DNA from: an uncultured Gemmiger sp.
GTDB taxonomy: Bacteria > Bacillota > Clostridia > Oscillospirales > Ruminococcaceae
Assembly (NCBI GenBank): GCA_944388135.1
Contig: CALXHP010000001.1
Coordinates: forward strand, 62,001 to 126,000
DNA length: 64,000 bases
Direction of reading: 5' to 3'
Shown here: positions 7,945 through 16,568 of the stretch, in pieces
Layout of the letters: every line of letters starts with the position of its first letter
How positions within the stretch are numbered: position 1 is the stretch's first letter
Program-made: the position numbers and the translations under genes
The notes under the pieces: model-generated
The model's input: only the letters and a program-made list of their open reading frames with translations
Told to the model about the DNA's origin: nothing
Database searches by the model: none

Positions 7945-9416
7945 TATTTCAGCATCTCCTTTCCCCAGTCTTTTCCGTTGGAGCGGATGAGTTTGGAATA
8001 CCAGTAGAAGGAATCCTTGGGAATCCGCTTCATGGAAAGTTCCTCCACACTCTTGGCGGCATTCTGCTCCTCGTCGGTGGTGTCAATGTACACCAGGCCG
8101 TACCGTTTTGCCATACCGTTGCCGGTGGAAAGAAGATCGGTGAAGGACCAAGGATTATAGGCAATGACCTGGCAGCCATCCTCGATGGCCAGTCCCAGCT
8201 GGTAAATGTGATCCCGCAGGAACTCGATACGCTGCGGATCATGAACCTTGCCGTCGGCGTCCTTGCTTTCATGGGCGCCGTAGCCGTTTTCGGTGATCAT
8301 CATGGGCAGATGATAGTGATCCCACAGATAGCGCATCATATACCGCAGGCAGACCGGGTCGATCTCCCAATCCCAGTCGGTGTATTCCACATAGGGGTTG
8401 CGGGTCAGCGCATACCGTCCCGGCTCCACGGGAAAAACCATCTCCCCTTTCACGCCGTTCTTGTTCAGCAGATAATCCTGCTGTTTGGCGTCGTGGGGGG
8501 CAAACTTGGCCACATTGCTGCGGTAGCAGTTCACCGCGATAAAGTCGATTTTGGCACTCTTCATCAGTTCTTCGTCGCCGGGGCGGATGTCGGGGTCAAT
8601 GCCGTTTTCTTCCCAGTACCGTTTGAGGAAGTTGCTGTATTCGCCGTAGACATCGGTATCGATCCACAGCTTTTCGGTGAACTCTTCGGCGTTCATCGCC
8701 GCGATCTGATCCTCGGGGCGGCAGGTTTCGGGATAGATGGGCACACAACCCGGCACCGGGCCGATCTTGCCACCCTCCACCAGCTCATGGCAGGCATTCA
8801 CCGCCTTGGCATGGCAGAGGTTCATAATATGGTTGATTTTCCACTGGTCGCGGAACCAATCCTGGCAGCCCTTGCTGACGCCCAGCCAGTGGCCGTAGCA
8901 GATCTGCATGTTCTGTTCGTTGATGGCCAGCCAGTATTTGACGCGGTCGCCGAAGTTTTCAAAGCAAACACGGCAGTAATGGTCGAAGGCGTCGATGATG
9001 GCGCGGTTCTTCCAGCCGCCCAGCTCCTCATCCACCCACAGGGGCATATCGTAATGGTACAGCGTGACGATGGGGGTGATGTGATGGGCTACCAGTTCAT
9101 CGATGAGGGCATTGTAAAAAGCGATGCCCTCGGGGTTGACCTTGCCGTCCGATTTGGGAATGATGCGGGACCAGGACAGCGAAAAGCGGTAGCTGGAGAA
9201 GCCGCACTCTGCCATGAGGGCCACATCCTCTTTGAAATGATGATAATGGTCCGCCGCGTAGGTGTTGTCTGCAAAAGGTTTCTTGGTCTTGGAGTTCAGG
9301 TCGATGATGGACGGCGTACGTCCGCCTTCCGCCACGGCGCCCTCCACCTGCCAAGCCGCACTGGACGCGCCCCACATGAAATCTTTCGGGAAACGGGGAT
9401 CGTGATTGTAGTACAT
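7944..9416 (-). CDS. Glycoside hydrolase family 1 (6-phospho-beta-glucosidase type)
   Basis: A 490-residue cytoplasmic enzyme expected to split the 6-phospho-beta-glucoside delivered by the adjacent EIIBC into glucose 6-phosphate and aglycone. The GH1 start signature FMWGASSAAWQVEGA is at residues 13-27. The acid/base glutamate is E167 in AINEQNM (NEQ instead of the usual NEP), and the nucleophile lies in MITENGYG near residue 380. SWSRIIP near 81-87 is the conserved barrel strand. The phospho-enzyme assignment rests mainly on the PTS partner. ATG 9416 has an AGGAGGAAAG site. First gene of a two-gene unit. Confidence 0.88.
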   Translation of the reverse strand: MYYNHDPRFPKDFMWGASSAAWQVEGAVAEGGRTPSIIDLNSKTKKPFADNTYAADHYHHFKEDVALMAECGFSSYRFSLSWSRIIPKSDGKVNPEGIAFYNALIDELVAHHITPIVTLYHYDMPLWVDEELGGWKNRAIIDAFDHYCRVCFENFGDRVKYWLAINEQNMQICYGHWLGVSKGCQDWFRDQWKINHIMNLCHAKAVNACHELVEGGKIGPVPGCVPIYPETCRPEDQIAAMNAEEFTEKLWIDTDVYGEYSNFLKRYWEENGIDPDIRPGDEELMKSAKIDFIAVNCYRSNVAKFAPHDAKQQDYLLNKNGVKGEMVFPVEPGRYALTRNPYVEYTDWDWEIDPVCLRYMMRYLWDHYHLPMMITENGYGAHESKDADGKVHDPQRIEFLRDHIYQLGLAIEDGCQVIAYNPWSFTDLLSTGNGMAKRYGLVYIDTTDEEQNAAKSVEELSMKRIPKDSFYWYSKLIRSNGKDWGKEMLK

Positions 9417-9514
9417 GGTGCTTTCCTCCTGATGGGTGTTTGCCGCCCTTGCCGTCGCACCGGGCAGCAGCGTTTCGTGCGCACTTTTGTTTGCAGATTT
9501 ATCATACCATACCG

Positions 9515-9551
9515 CAAAACAAAAATGGGGTTCGCCGTGCGGACCCCATTT
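9515..9551 (-). terminator. Terminator after the RpiR regulator gene
   Basis: Leftward-reading hairpin: AAATGGGGT pairs with ACCCCATTT around an 11-base loop, then a T-rich run. A -10-like TATGAT (9506-9501) right after it may start the glycosidase-PTS transcript; no good -35 was seen. Confidence 0.7.
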
Positions 9552-9616
9552 GTACAGTTTATACGATTACTCTCTTCACTTTTTGAGCAGCTTCACGATT
9601 CTTTTCGTCATTCCCA

Positions 9617-10468
9617 CTATTTTTTCATTTTGTTTTTGTCAGATTCCTCTAAACGCGGTTCATCAAACGGTCCCAACGTCGCACTTCGTTTCAGGTATTT
9701 TTGTACATAATAACTGTATAAAATATCAAAAAAGTAGTTCGTGCCATACTGAGAATAGACGGTACGTGCGTTGCCATTGTCCTTCTCGCTGAGGTAGATC
9801 ACTCCGTCATAGACCGACCAGAAGTGCCGGTCGTGGTTAACGGTGATCAGCACCTTATAGGCCTGTGTTTTCCGGATCAACGGTTCCATGACGGCAGCGA
9901 AATTTCCGGTGGCCGAGATGGTCATCAGCAGGTCGTTCGGCGTCAGGTCTTTCAGATACCCCGGCACATCCTGTGCATCGGTGACGATCAGCACCAGTTT
10001 GCCCATCACCACCATGGACTGCTGGAATCCCCTGGCGGTCATTCCGGAAAAATCCGAGGTGAACAGCACCACATTGCGGCTGTCATGAATACGCTTGGCC
10101 AATTTGTCCAGCACCGCCGTGGTGGACAGCCGGTTGATCTCCTGCATCATATCCGCCACCGAACGGGACAGATACTCTTTATAGTTGGGCCGGGCGCTGT
10201 AGCCGATAAAATAGTTGCAGTGCCGTTTCCATTCTTCGGAAGCGGCCTTCAGATCGGAGAAGTTGTCAAACCCGATGGACTGGCAAAAGCGGCGGATTCC
10301 CGAGCGTGAGACATAGCATGCCTCCGCCACATCATAGATGTTCAGCTCCTTGAGTTGGTCAAAGTGATACAAAAAGTACTGGGCCAACACATAGTAGGGT
10401 TCCCCGGGTTCGCTTTCGTTCATAACGGCCAGCAGCGCTGTCATCAAGCTGAAGGCAGTGCTTTTCAT
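9617..10468 (-). CDS. MurR/RpiR family transcriptional regulator
   Basis: A 283-residue regulator. The N-terminal HTH (about residues 30-75) includes NIYDVAEACYVSRSGIRRFCQSIGFDNFSDLK, typical of the RpiR HTH. The C-terminal SIS sugar-phosphate-binding domain follows (NVVLFTSDFSGMTARGFQQSM and DLLMTISATGNFAAVM regions). RpiR proteins sense phosphosugars, and the gene sits directly upstream of the GH1-PTS pair on the same strand, so control of that pair by a phospho-beta-glucoside is the natural reading. ATG 10468 (MKSTAFSL) has AAAGGAG 8 bases upstream; a longer frame from 10504 has no such site. Confidence 0.85.
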   Translation of the reverse strand: MKSTAFSLMTALLAVMNESEPGEPYYVLAQYFLYHFDQLKELNIYDVAEACYVSRSGIRRFCQSIGFDNFSDLKAASEEWKRHCNYFIGYSARPNYKEYLSRSVADMMQEINRLSTTAVLDKLAKRIHDSRNVVLFTSDFSGMTARGFQQSMVVMGKLVLIVTDAQDVPGYLKDLTPNDLLMTISATGNFAAVMEPLIRKTQAYKVLITVNHDRHFWSVYDGVIYLSEKDNGNARTVYSQYGTNYFFDILYSYYVQKYLKRSATLGPFDEPRLEESDKNKMKK

Positions 10469-10555
10469 CGGTGTTTTCTCCTTTCTTGCGGCAGTGTGGG
10501 ACAATGATTCAAAACAACCCCTGCACAGAGAGAGGCTGCGCGGGGGTTGGCAAAA

Positions 10556-12343
10556 TTATTCTTTTTCAGGCAGCGTCAGCGCAATGGACAGATCGGCCAG
10601 CTGCTTTTCGTCCACCACATCGGGGGCACCGCTCATGGGCTCGCCGGCGTTCTGCACCTTCGGGAAGGCGATGACGTCACGGATGGAGTCCTTCTTGAGC
10701 ATCAGCATGACCATGCGGTCCAGGCCGTAGGCCATACCGCCATGGGGCGGCGCGCCGAACTTGTAGGCATCCATCAGGAAGCCGAAGCTGGCACGGGCCT
10801 TCTCCTCGGTAAAGCCCAGGGCCTTGAACATACGGTCCTGCAAGGCGGGGTCGTTGATACGCATGGAACCGCCGCCCAGCTCCACACCGTTGAGCACGAT
10901 GTCGTAAGCCACGGCATGGCAGGCACCGGGGTCGCTTTCCACCTTGTCGATGTCCTCCGCCTTGGGCATGGTGAAGGGATGGTGCATGGCCATCCAGCGG
11001 CCTTCCTGCTCGCTGTACTCAAACAGCGGGAAGTCCACCACCCACAGGAAGTTGAATTTGTCGTTGTCGATGAGGTCGTGCTTGCGGGCGATGTCCAGAC
11101 GGACCTGGCCCAGGGCCGTGCAGGCCTTGACCCAGTCGGCATCGCTGACCAGCAGCAGCACGTCGCCGGTCTCGGCGCCGAGGGCCGCATACAGGGCGGT
11201 CTTTTCTTCCTCGGTGAGGAACTTCTCAAAGCTGGAGGAGGTACCGTCGGCGGTCAGGCGGCTGTAGGCCAGACCCTTGGCACCGTAGGTCTTGGCGACC
11301 TCGCCCAGTTTGTCGATGTTCTTGCGGCTCAGCTTGTCCGCCAGGCCCTTGGCGTTGATGGCACGGATGGTGCCTTTGGCCTCGATGACCGCGGCAAAGG
11401 GCTTGAACTCGGTGTGGGCAAAGACAGAAGTCACATCCTGGATCTCCAGGCCGAAGCGGGTATCCGGCTTATCGGAACCGAAGCGGCTCATGGCATCGTT
11501 CCAGGGCATCCGCTCAAAAGGCGTGACCAGGTCGATGCCCAGCATCTCTTTCCACAGACGCTTCAGCAGGCCTTCATTCACCGTCATGATATCGTCCTCG
11601 GTCACAAAGGACATTTCCTCGTCCACCTGGGTGAACTCGGGCTGACGGTCGGCGCGCAGGTCCTCGTCACGGTAGCAGCGGGCGATCTGGAAGTAGCGGT
11701 CAAAGCCGGAGAGCATCAGGATCTGCTTGTAGAGCTGGGGGCTCTGGGGCAGAGCGTAGAAGTGGCCGGGCTGCACGCGGCTGGGCACCAGATAGTCCCG
11801 GGCGCCTTCCGGCGTGGACTTGATGAGGGTGGGCGTCTCGATCTCGGTGAAGTGGTTGTCGGTAAAGTAACTGCGGATGATCTGCATGATCTTGCTGCGC
11901 AGCACGATGGGCTCATGCATGGAAGGACGGCGCAGGTCCAGGTAACGGTAGCGCAGGCGCAGGTCATCGTTGACGTTGATCTCGTCCCGGATCTCAAAAG
12001 GCGGGGTCTGTGCTTCGCTGAGGACCCGCAGCTCCGAAACATACAGTTCCACGTCGCCGGTGGCGATCTTGTCGGTCTTGGAGGCACGCTCCCGCAGTTT
12101 GCCGCGGCAGATCACCACATATTCGCTCTTGAGGCTCTCCGCCTTGGCAAAGACCTCTTTCGGCGTATCTTCGTCGAACACCAGCTGCAGAATGCCGGTG
12201 GTATCCCGCAGGTCGGCAAAGATGATGCCGCCCTTGTCGCGGGCACGGGCGATGGAGCCGCAGACGGTCATTTCCTGACCGGCATCGGCCAGGCTGACCT
12301 CCCCGCAGTAGCGGGTACGGCGCAGGTTGCCCAAAGTTTCCAT
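10556..12343 (-). CDS. aspS: Aspartate--tRNA ligase
   Basis: A 595-residue class II synthetase. An OB-fold anticodon-binding domain occupies residues 1-110 (GGIIFADLRDTTGILQLVF). The catalytic core has the motif 2 region CYRDEDLRADRQPEFTQ-like segment near residue 215. A GAD insertion domain spans roughly 290-410. The C-terminal motif 3 region reads GLDRMVM near residue 548. The bacterial-type GAD insertion marks it as the bacterial enzyme; discriminating or not (Asp versus Asp/Asn charging) is not decided here. ATG at 12343 has AAAGGGG upstream. It is the last minus-strand gene before tRNA-Lys. Confidence 0.93.
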   Translation of the reverse strand: METLGNLRRTRYCGEVSLADAGQEMTVCGSIARARDKGGIIFADLRDTTGILQLVFDEDTPKEVFAKAESLKSEYVVICRGKLRERASKTDKIATGDVELYVSELRVLSEAQTPPFEIRDEINVNDDLRLRYRYLDLRRPSMHEPIVLRSKIMQIIRSYFTDNHFTEIETPTLIKSTPEGARDYLVPSRVQPGHFYALPQSPQLYKQILMLSGFDRYFQIARCYRDEDLRADRQPEFTQVDEEMSFVTEDDIMTVNEGLLKRLWKEMLGIDLVTPFERMPWNDAMSRFGSDKPDTRFGLEIQDVTSVFAHTEFKPFAAVIEAKGTIRAINAKGLADKLSRKNIDKLGEVAKTYGAKGLAYSRLTADGTSSSFEKFLTEEEKTALYAALGAETGDVLLLVSDADWVKACTALGQVRLDIARKHDLIDNDKFNFLWVVDFPLFEYSEQEGRWMAMHHPFTMPKAEDIDKVESDPGACHAVAYDIVLNGVELGGGSMRINDPALQDRMFKALGFTEEKARASFGFLMDAYKFGAPPHGGMAYGLDRMVMLMLKKDSIRDVIAFPKVQNAGEPMSGAPDVVDEKQLADLSIALTLPEKE

Positions 12344-12463
12344 ATTTCCAATCCCCTTTACGGTTTTTATTCTAAAGATGTATTATACCGCGCCGCCTGT
12401 GTTTTGGCAAGGGCGCTGCCGGAAAAGCCTTTGGTTTTTTGCAGATTTGTTTGGAAAAAGCGC

Positions 12464-12492
12464 TTGACAAACGTCCCGCACCTTGGTATACT
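12464..12492 (+). promoter_or_regulatory. Promoter of tRNA-Lys
   Basis: TTGACA (12464-12469) and TATACT (12487-12492) with a 17-base spacer, ending 27 bases before the tRNA. Confidence 0.85.
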
Positions 12493-12519
12493 GTTAAGGC
12501 TGTAATCCCACAGCGGCAT

Positions 12520-12595
12520 GTGCCCGTAGCTCAGTTGGTAGAGCATCTGACTTTTAATCAGAGGGTCCAGGATTCGAGTTCCTGCGGGCGCACCA
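12520..12595 (+). tRNA. tRNA-Lys (anticodon UUU), CCA encoded
   Basis: A complete 76-base cloverleaf. The acceptor stem GTGCCCG pairs with CGGGCGC (one U-G), followed by A and an encoded CCA. The D arm contains AGTTGGTA, the anticodon stem TCTGA/TCAGA encloses loop CTTTTAA with anticodon TTT at 12553-12555, and the T loop is TTCGAGT. It is a single-gene unit with its own promoter and terminator. Confidence 0.97.
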
Positions 12596-12626
12596 AAAAC
12601 CTCACACTTCGGTGTGAGGTTTTTTG
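12596..12626 (+). terminator. Terminator after tRNA-Lys
   Basis: Stem CCTCACAC / GTGTGAGG closed by a TTCG tetraloop (12600-12619), extended by A-T pairs and followed by six T residues. Confidence 0.92.
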
Positions 12627-12666
12627 TTTTTCCGGTACAAAAAGGTTCTCCTTCCCGTCCGCCGCA

Positions 12667-12695
12667 TTGCACAGCGCTTTGGGGTATGGTATACT
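12667..12695 (+). promoter_or_regulatory. Promoter of the DUF1846 gene
   Basis: TTGCAC (12667-12672) and TATACT (12690-12695) with a 17-base spacer. Confidence 0.6.
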
Positions 12696-12769
12696 GATTT
12701 TTATATAGGTGTAAGTGTGGCGGGACAGCAGGTTTCGCCTTGTATGACAGGAAAAGAAAAGAGTTGTGT

Positions 12770-14260
12770 ATGAAAATAGGATTTGACAATGCCCGATATC
12801 TCTCCATGCAGTCCGCCCACATCCGGGAACGGATCGCCCAGTTTGACAACAAACTCTATCTGGAATTCGGCGGCAAGCTGTTTGATGATTATCACGCCTC
12901 CCGGGTGCTGCCGGGATTCCAGCCGGACTCCAAGCTGCAGATGCTGCTGCAGCTGAAAGACCAGGCCGAGATTGTGGTGGTCATCAGTGCCGAGGATATC
13001 GTCAGCAACAAGCTGCGGGGGGACTACGGCATCACCTACGACATGGACGTTTTGCGGCTGATCGACGCCTTCCAGGGCGTGGGCCTCTTTGTGGGCAGCG
13101 TGTGTGTGACGATGTACACCCCCGCCCCCGAGGTGGAAGCCTTTGAAAACCGGCTGCACACCCTGGGCATCCGCACCTTCCGCCATTACAAAATTGCCGG
13201 GTACCCCAACGATGTGGCCCGCATCGTCAGCGACGAGGGGTACGGCAAAAACCAGTACATCGAAACCCAGCGCCCGCTGGTGGTCATCACCGCACCGGGC
13301 CCCGGCAGCGGCAAGATGGCGGTCTGCCTGTCCCAGCTCTACCATGAGCACAAGCGGGGCGTGAAGGCAGGCTATGCCAAGTTCGAGACCTTCCCCATCT
13401 GGAATCTGCCTTTGAAGCATCCGGTGAACCTGGCCTACGAGGCCGCCACTGCCGACCTCAACGACGTGAACATGATCGACCCCTTCCACCTGGAAGCCTA
13501 CGGGGAGACTGCCGTGAACTACAACCGGGACATCGAGATCTTCCCGGTGCTCCACGCCATGTTCGAGATGATCTCCGGCAAGAGCCCCTACCGCTCCCCC
13601 ACCGATATGGGGGTCAACATGGCGGGCAACTGCATTGTGGACGATGCCGTCTGCTGCGAGGCGTCCCGCAAGGAGATCCTGCGCCGGTACCTGAAATGTC
13701 TGTGTGAACAGAAGGTAGGCGGTACCGTCAAGGAGGAGCGGTTCAAGCTGGAACTGCTGCTGAACCAGGCCGGACTGACGGTGGGCAGCCGCGCCGTAGA
13801 GCAGCAGGCTCACCGCCGTTCTGAGGAAACCGGCGGCCTGCCCGCCGCCGCCATCGAACTGCCGGACGGCACCATCGTCACCGGCAAGACCGGCCCCCTG
13901 CTGGGCGCCGCTTCCTCGGCCCTGCTCAACGCCCTGAAGCATCTGGCTGGCATCGGCCCCGAGATCGAACTGGTTTCCGCCCGGGCCATCGAACCGATCC
14001 AGACCCTGAAAACCACCTATCTGGGCAGCAAGAATCCCCGGCTCCATACCGACGAGATCCTGATCGCCCTGTCCAGCTCGGTTTCCGAAAACGAGTACGC
14101 CGCCGCAGCGCTGAAGCAGCTGCCCAAGCTGAAGGGGTGCGATGTGCATTCCACCGTGATTTTGTCCAGCGTGGACAGCGATACCCTGAACAAACTGGGC
14201 ATGTATCTGACCTGCGACCCCGCCTACGAGGAAGAGGACCGCAAGTACCACAAGAAATAA
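12770..14260 (+). CDS. DUF1846 domain protein
   Basis: A 496-residue cytoplasmic protein matching DUF1846 over its full length: MKIGFDNARYLSMQSAHIRERI at the N terminus, the nucleotide-binding-like loop TAPGPGSGKMAVCLSQ near residue 185, then KAGYAKFETFPIWNLPL and DMGVNMAGNCIVDD. The family is common in Firmicutes; structures show a P-loop-like fold, but the reaction is unknown and I do not assign one. ATG 12770 begins the conserved start; its ribosome site (AAAGAG) is weak. Followed after 26 bases by the nicotinamidase-like gene, probably one transcript ending at 14861-14902. Confidence 0.85.
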   Translation: MKIGFDNARYLSMQSAHIRERIAQFDNKLYLEFGGKLFDDYHASRVLPGFQPDSKLQMLLQLKDQAEIVVVISAEDIVSNKLRGDYGITYDMDVLRLIDAFQGVGLFVGSVCVTMYTPAPEVEAFENRLHTLGIRTFRHYKIAGYPNDVARIVSDEGYGKNQYIETQRPLVVITAPGPGSGKMAVCLSQLYHEHKRGVKAGYAKFETFPIWNLPLKHPVNLAYEAATADLNDVNMIDPFHLEAYGETAVNYNRDIEIFPVLHAMFEMISGKSPYRSPTDMGVNMAGNCIVDDAVCCEASRKEILRRYLKCLCEQKVGGTVKEERFKLELLLNQAGLTVGSRAVEQQAHRRSEETGGLPAAAIELPDGTIVTGKTGPLLGAASSALLNALKHLAGIGPEIELVSARAIEPIQTLKTTYLGSKNPRLHTDEILIALSSSVSENEYAAAALKQLPKLKGCDVHSTVILSSVDSDTLNKLGMYLTCDPAYEEEDRKYHKK

Positions 14261-14286
14261 TTTGCCGCACCGGCAAGGAGGCAGCC

Positions 14287-14841
14287 ATGAAAGTACTGAT
14301 CGTTGTGGATATGCAGAAGGATTTTATCGACGGAAGTCTGGGCACGCCGGAAGCCCCGGCCATTGTGCCCGACGTTGCGGCCAAGATCGCAGCCTATCCG
14401 CCGGAGGCCGTCTATGCCACCCGGGATACCCACACCCCGGACTATCTTTCCAGCTGCGAGGGACGGCATCTGCCGGTGGTCCACTGTGTGGCAGGCACCC
14501 CCGGCCATGCCCTGCACCCCCAGATTGCCGCAGCCCTGGCCCAGGTGGCGCCGGACCACATTCTGGACAAACCCACCTTCGGTTCCATGGAACTGGCCGC
14601 ACGGCTGCGCCCGCTGGCAGAAGAAGGCCCGCTGGAGATCGAACTGGTGGGACTTTGCACCGGCATCTGTGTGCTGTCCAACGCCATCCTGCTGAAAGCC
14701 GCCTTCCCCGAAGCGGAGATTTCGGTGGATGCCGCCTGCTGCGCCTGTGTGAGCCCCCAGGCTCATGACACCGCCCTGGCCGCCATGAAACTCTGCCATA
14801 TCACGGTGGAGAACGAGGGCAAAGAGCCCTGGCGCCGCTGA
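14287..14841 (+). CDS. Isochorismatase-like cysteine hydrolase (nicotinamidase-like)
   Basis: A 184-residue hydrolase of the isochorismatase superfamily. The catalytic triad of nicotinamidases is visible: Asp8 in VVDMQKDF, a lysine in LDKPTFGS near residue 98, and the nucleophilic cysteine in LCTGICVL near 122. The second segment TRDTHTPDY resembles the metal-site DxH of nicotinamidases. Nicotinamide deamidation for NAD salvage is the best guess, and NAD-linked genes nnrD and a sirtuin lie 5 kb away, but other amidases share these residues. AAGGAGG lies 6 bases before ATG 14287. Confidence 0.75.
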   Translation: MKVLIVVDMQKDFIDGSLGTPEAPAIVPDVAAKIAAYPPEAVYATRDTHTPDYLSSCEGRHLPVVHCVAGTPGHALHPQIAAALAQVAPDHILDKPTFGSMELAARLRPLAEEGPLEIELVGLCTGICVLSNAILLKAAFPEAEISVDAACCACVSPQAHDTALAAMKLCHITVENEGKEPWRR

Positions 14842-14860
14842 TTCTTCCATACGTTACCCA

Positions 14861-14902
14861 AAATACCCCCGGATGATGCACCATCATCCGGGGGTATTTT
14901 TG
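14861..14902. terminator. Bidirectional terminator
   Basis: An 18-base stem with a 3-base loop between convergent genes, with T-runs on the plus side and A-runs that serve the minus side. Confidence 0.9.
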
Positions 14903-14907
14903 CAGCT

Positions 14908-15495
14908 TTAAGGTGTCGGACCGTTCCCGTCCCGCTGCTGTAAAAAGCGGGCAAACTGCTGCAGTTCGTGGATCTGGCCCGGGGTCAGGCAGCCCGCGAA
15001 CCGCACCAGCGTGCCCTCCACAGAATGCTCCCCTGCCAGAAGTTCATTGGCCGCAGCCAGATTCAGCTCTTCTTCCGGAAGAGGATACAGCCGCACCATT
15101 TCGGCCAGCCGGTCGGGGGGGACAGCCGTTTTCCCCTCCTCCCAGTCCCGGAGCGTACTTTCCGGAACGGCCAGCCGTGCCGCCGCCTGTTCCAGGGACA
15201 AACCGGCTTTGCGGCGGTATTTTTTCACCACAGCGGCCACCGTCAGGTATACATTGTCGGTTTCCTTTCGTCGCTCGGGGGGCACGTCGTATCCCATCAG
15301 CCATCCTTCGTTTACGTCCAGCGACTGGGCCAGGGCATAAACCGCCTCCTGCTTGCCTTCCCAATCCCCTTTCAGATACCGGGAAATGCTGGATTTGGAA
15401 ATGCCCGACCGCCTGGCCAGCTCGGTCTGGGTCATGCCCTGCCGTTCCAGCCCTTCCCGCAGGCGATGGGCAAAAGAGGTGGATTTTTCCGCCAT
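14908..15495 (-). CDS. XRE family regulator with two helix-turn-helix domains
   Basis: A 195-residue DNA-binding protein. The first HTH (residues about 8-65) reads MTQTELARRSGISKSSISRYLKG; a second Cro/CI-like HTH follows at about 85-135 (LSLEQAAARLAVPESTLRDWEEGK). The tail (about 140-195) is acidic to helical with no S24 protease domain, so it is not LexA-like. It faces the tail-fibre-like genes across a region holding two divergent promoters and three GTTGA/TCAAC inverted repeats. That layout strongly suggests a phage-type repressor controlling itself and the cassette. ATG 15495 has GAGGAG about 9 bases upstream. Confidence 0.85.
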   Translation of the reverse strand: MAEKSTSFAHRLREGLERQGMTQTELARRSGISKSSISRYLKGDWEGKQEAVYALAQSLDVNEGWLMGYDVPPERRKETDNVYLTVAAVVKKYRRKAGLSLEQAAARLAVPESTLRDWEEGKTAVPPDRLAEMVRLYPLPEEELNLAAANELLAGEHSVEGTLVRFAGCLTPGQIHELQQFARFLQQRDGNGPTP

Positions 15496-15530
15496 ATTGC
15501 TCGCTCCTCTTTCCTGTATATTCTGGATGC

Positions 15531-15559
15531 AGTATATCCCTTTTGTTGCGGAAAATCAA
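15531..15559 (-). promoter_or_regulatory. Promoter of the XRE regulator gene
   Basis: Reading leftward: TTGATT (15559-15554), a 17-base spacer and TATACT (15536-15531), about 35 bases before the start codon. Confidence 0.7.
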
Positions 15560-15585
15560 TCTTTTTTGCAAGTTGTAAAGTTTTC

Positions 15586-15601
15586 TCAACTTTTCAGTTG
15601 A
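15586..15601. promoter_or_regulatory. Operator 1 of the XRE switch
   Basis: Inverted repeat TCAAC-N6-GTTGA. It overlaps the -35 of the rightward cassette promoter. Confidence 0.6.
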
Positions 15602-15626
15602 CTTTTCCGTCCCGCCGCTGTATACT
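15598..15626 (+). promoter_or_regulatory. Rightward promoter of the tail-fibre-like cassette
   Basis: TTGACT (15598-15603), 17-base spacer, TATACT (15621-15626). Operators 1 and 2 flank it, so a bound repressor would block it. The leader to the first gene is about 270 bases and holds operator 3 and a hairpin but no gene that I can support. Confidence 0.75.
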
Positions 15627-15632
15627 ACTTTT

Positions 15633-15650
15633 AGTTGATATTTCTCAACT
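15633..15650. promoter_or_regulatory. Operator 2 of the XRE switch
   Basis: Perfect inverted repeat AGTTGA-N6-TCAACT at the predicted transcription start of the cassette. Confidence 0.65.
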
Positions 15651-15759
15651 AATGGTTGTATTTTGTCAGGAATCTTTGCAAACAGGCTAATGGATTCGTG
15701 GCATAAATACAAAATTTTTTCCCCTCTCCACACAGGGGGATATTCTTTTTGGTTTCTGT

Positions 15760-15775
15760 GTTGAGATATATCAAC
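15760..15775. promoter_or_regulatory. Operator 3 of the XRE switch
   Basis: Inverted repeat GTTGA-N6-TCAAC with the same spacing, about 130 bases inside the leader. It could be an auxiliary or looping site. Confidence 0.5.
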
Positions 15776-15872
15776 CATTGAACAACTGGTCTTGTCCGGC
15801 CGGGGTCTGTCCCAACGCGCAGGGGCATATCGTGCCGGCACAGACCGATTTCACGCGGTTCCCTGTAACATC

Positions 15873-15891
15873 CCGCGGCGGCATGCCGCGG
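15873..15891 (+). other. Leader hairpin before the first cassette gene
   Basis: CCGCGGC pairs with GCCGCGG around a 5-base loop, ending 4 bases before the AAGGAGG ribosome site. There is no T-run, so it is not a terminator; it may stabilise the 5' end or tune translation. Confidence 0.45.
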
Positions 15892-15905
15892 AGTAAGGAG
15901 GTTTT

Positions 15906-16556
15906 ATGCAGGAAATCAAACTCAACGGATACTGTGCCCAGACCGACGGGCCTTTGCTGCGGCTGGGCACCTGGGGAAGCTACGGCATTGAGCAGCTGAA
16001 GATTCTGCCCGGGGAAGGCTGGGAAGGGCTGACCATTACGGCCACCTTCGTCACACCGCAAACCAGTATCCGGATGGTGGTCGGGCCGGGTGGCCTGGTA
16101 CAGGTTCCCCAGGAGGCCACCGCACAACCCCTGTCCCAGAGCGATCCCGGCAGGATCGTTTTTGCGGGAACGGCCCAGGGGGTACAGCGGATCAGCACCC
16201 ACCTGCCCTTTCTGGTCAGCGACCATGCATCGGCGGAGGGCGGCACTTCCACCCCCACCCCCGGGGAATGGGAGCAGTATGTGCAGCAGCTTACCGCCGT
16301 GCTGAACCATGAAGTTCCTCCGGAGGGATTGCCCGGTCAGGTGCTTACCAAAACCAAAGACGGCAATATCTGGACCTTTCCTTCCGGTGGTGGGGGCGGC
16401 TATACCATCGGAGCCGGTCTGAAACTGGACCCGGAAAGCAACATTCTTTCGGTGGATACCGCCGAGATCGTAGAGCAGGACAATACCCGGCCGGTCACTT
16501 CGGCCGCCGTGTATACCACCGTGGGCAACATCGATGCCCTGCTCGCAACCATCTAA
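15906..16556 (+). CDS. Phage tail-fibre-like structural protein
   Basis: A 216-residue protein with no signal peptide. The N-terminal 100 residues are strand-rich, a glycine-rich hinge (PSGGGGGYTIG) lies near residue 160, and the C terminus (NTRPVTSAAVYTTVGNIDALLATI) has the phrasing I associate with distal tail or fibre genes of Clostridia prophages. I cannot name the exact family. First gene of a six-gene run with tight spacing; AAGGAGG lies 5 bases before ATG 15906. Likely role: a fibre or baseplate-distal part, or a domesticated derivative. Confidence 0.5.
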   Translation: MQEIKLNGYCAQTDGPLLRLGTWGSYGIEQLKILPGEGWEGLTITATFVTPQTSIRMVVGPGGLVQVPQEATAQPLSQSDPGRIVFAGTAQGVQRISTHLPFLVSDHASAEGGTSTPTPGEWEQYVQQLTAVLNHEVPPEGLPGQVLTKTKDGNIWTFPSGGGGGYTIGAGLKLDPESNILSVDTAEIVEQDNTRPVTSAAVYTTVGNIDALLATI

Positions 16557-16568
16557 AGGAGGCATGGT

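Noticed and set aside
15721..15750. Hairpin-like CCCCT/AGGGG in the leader of the tail cassette, as an attenuator
   Set aside because: The stem is only 5 bases with a long loop, too weak to call a terminator.
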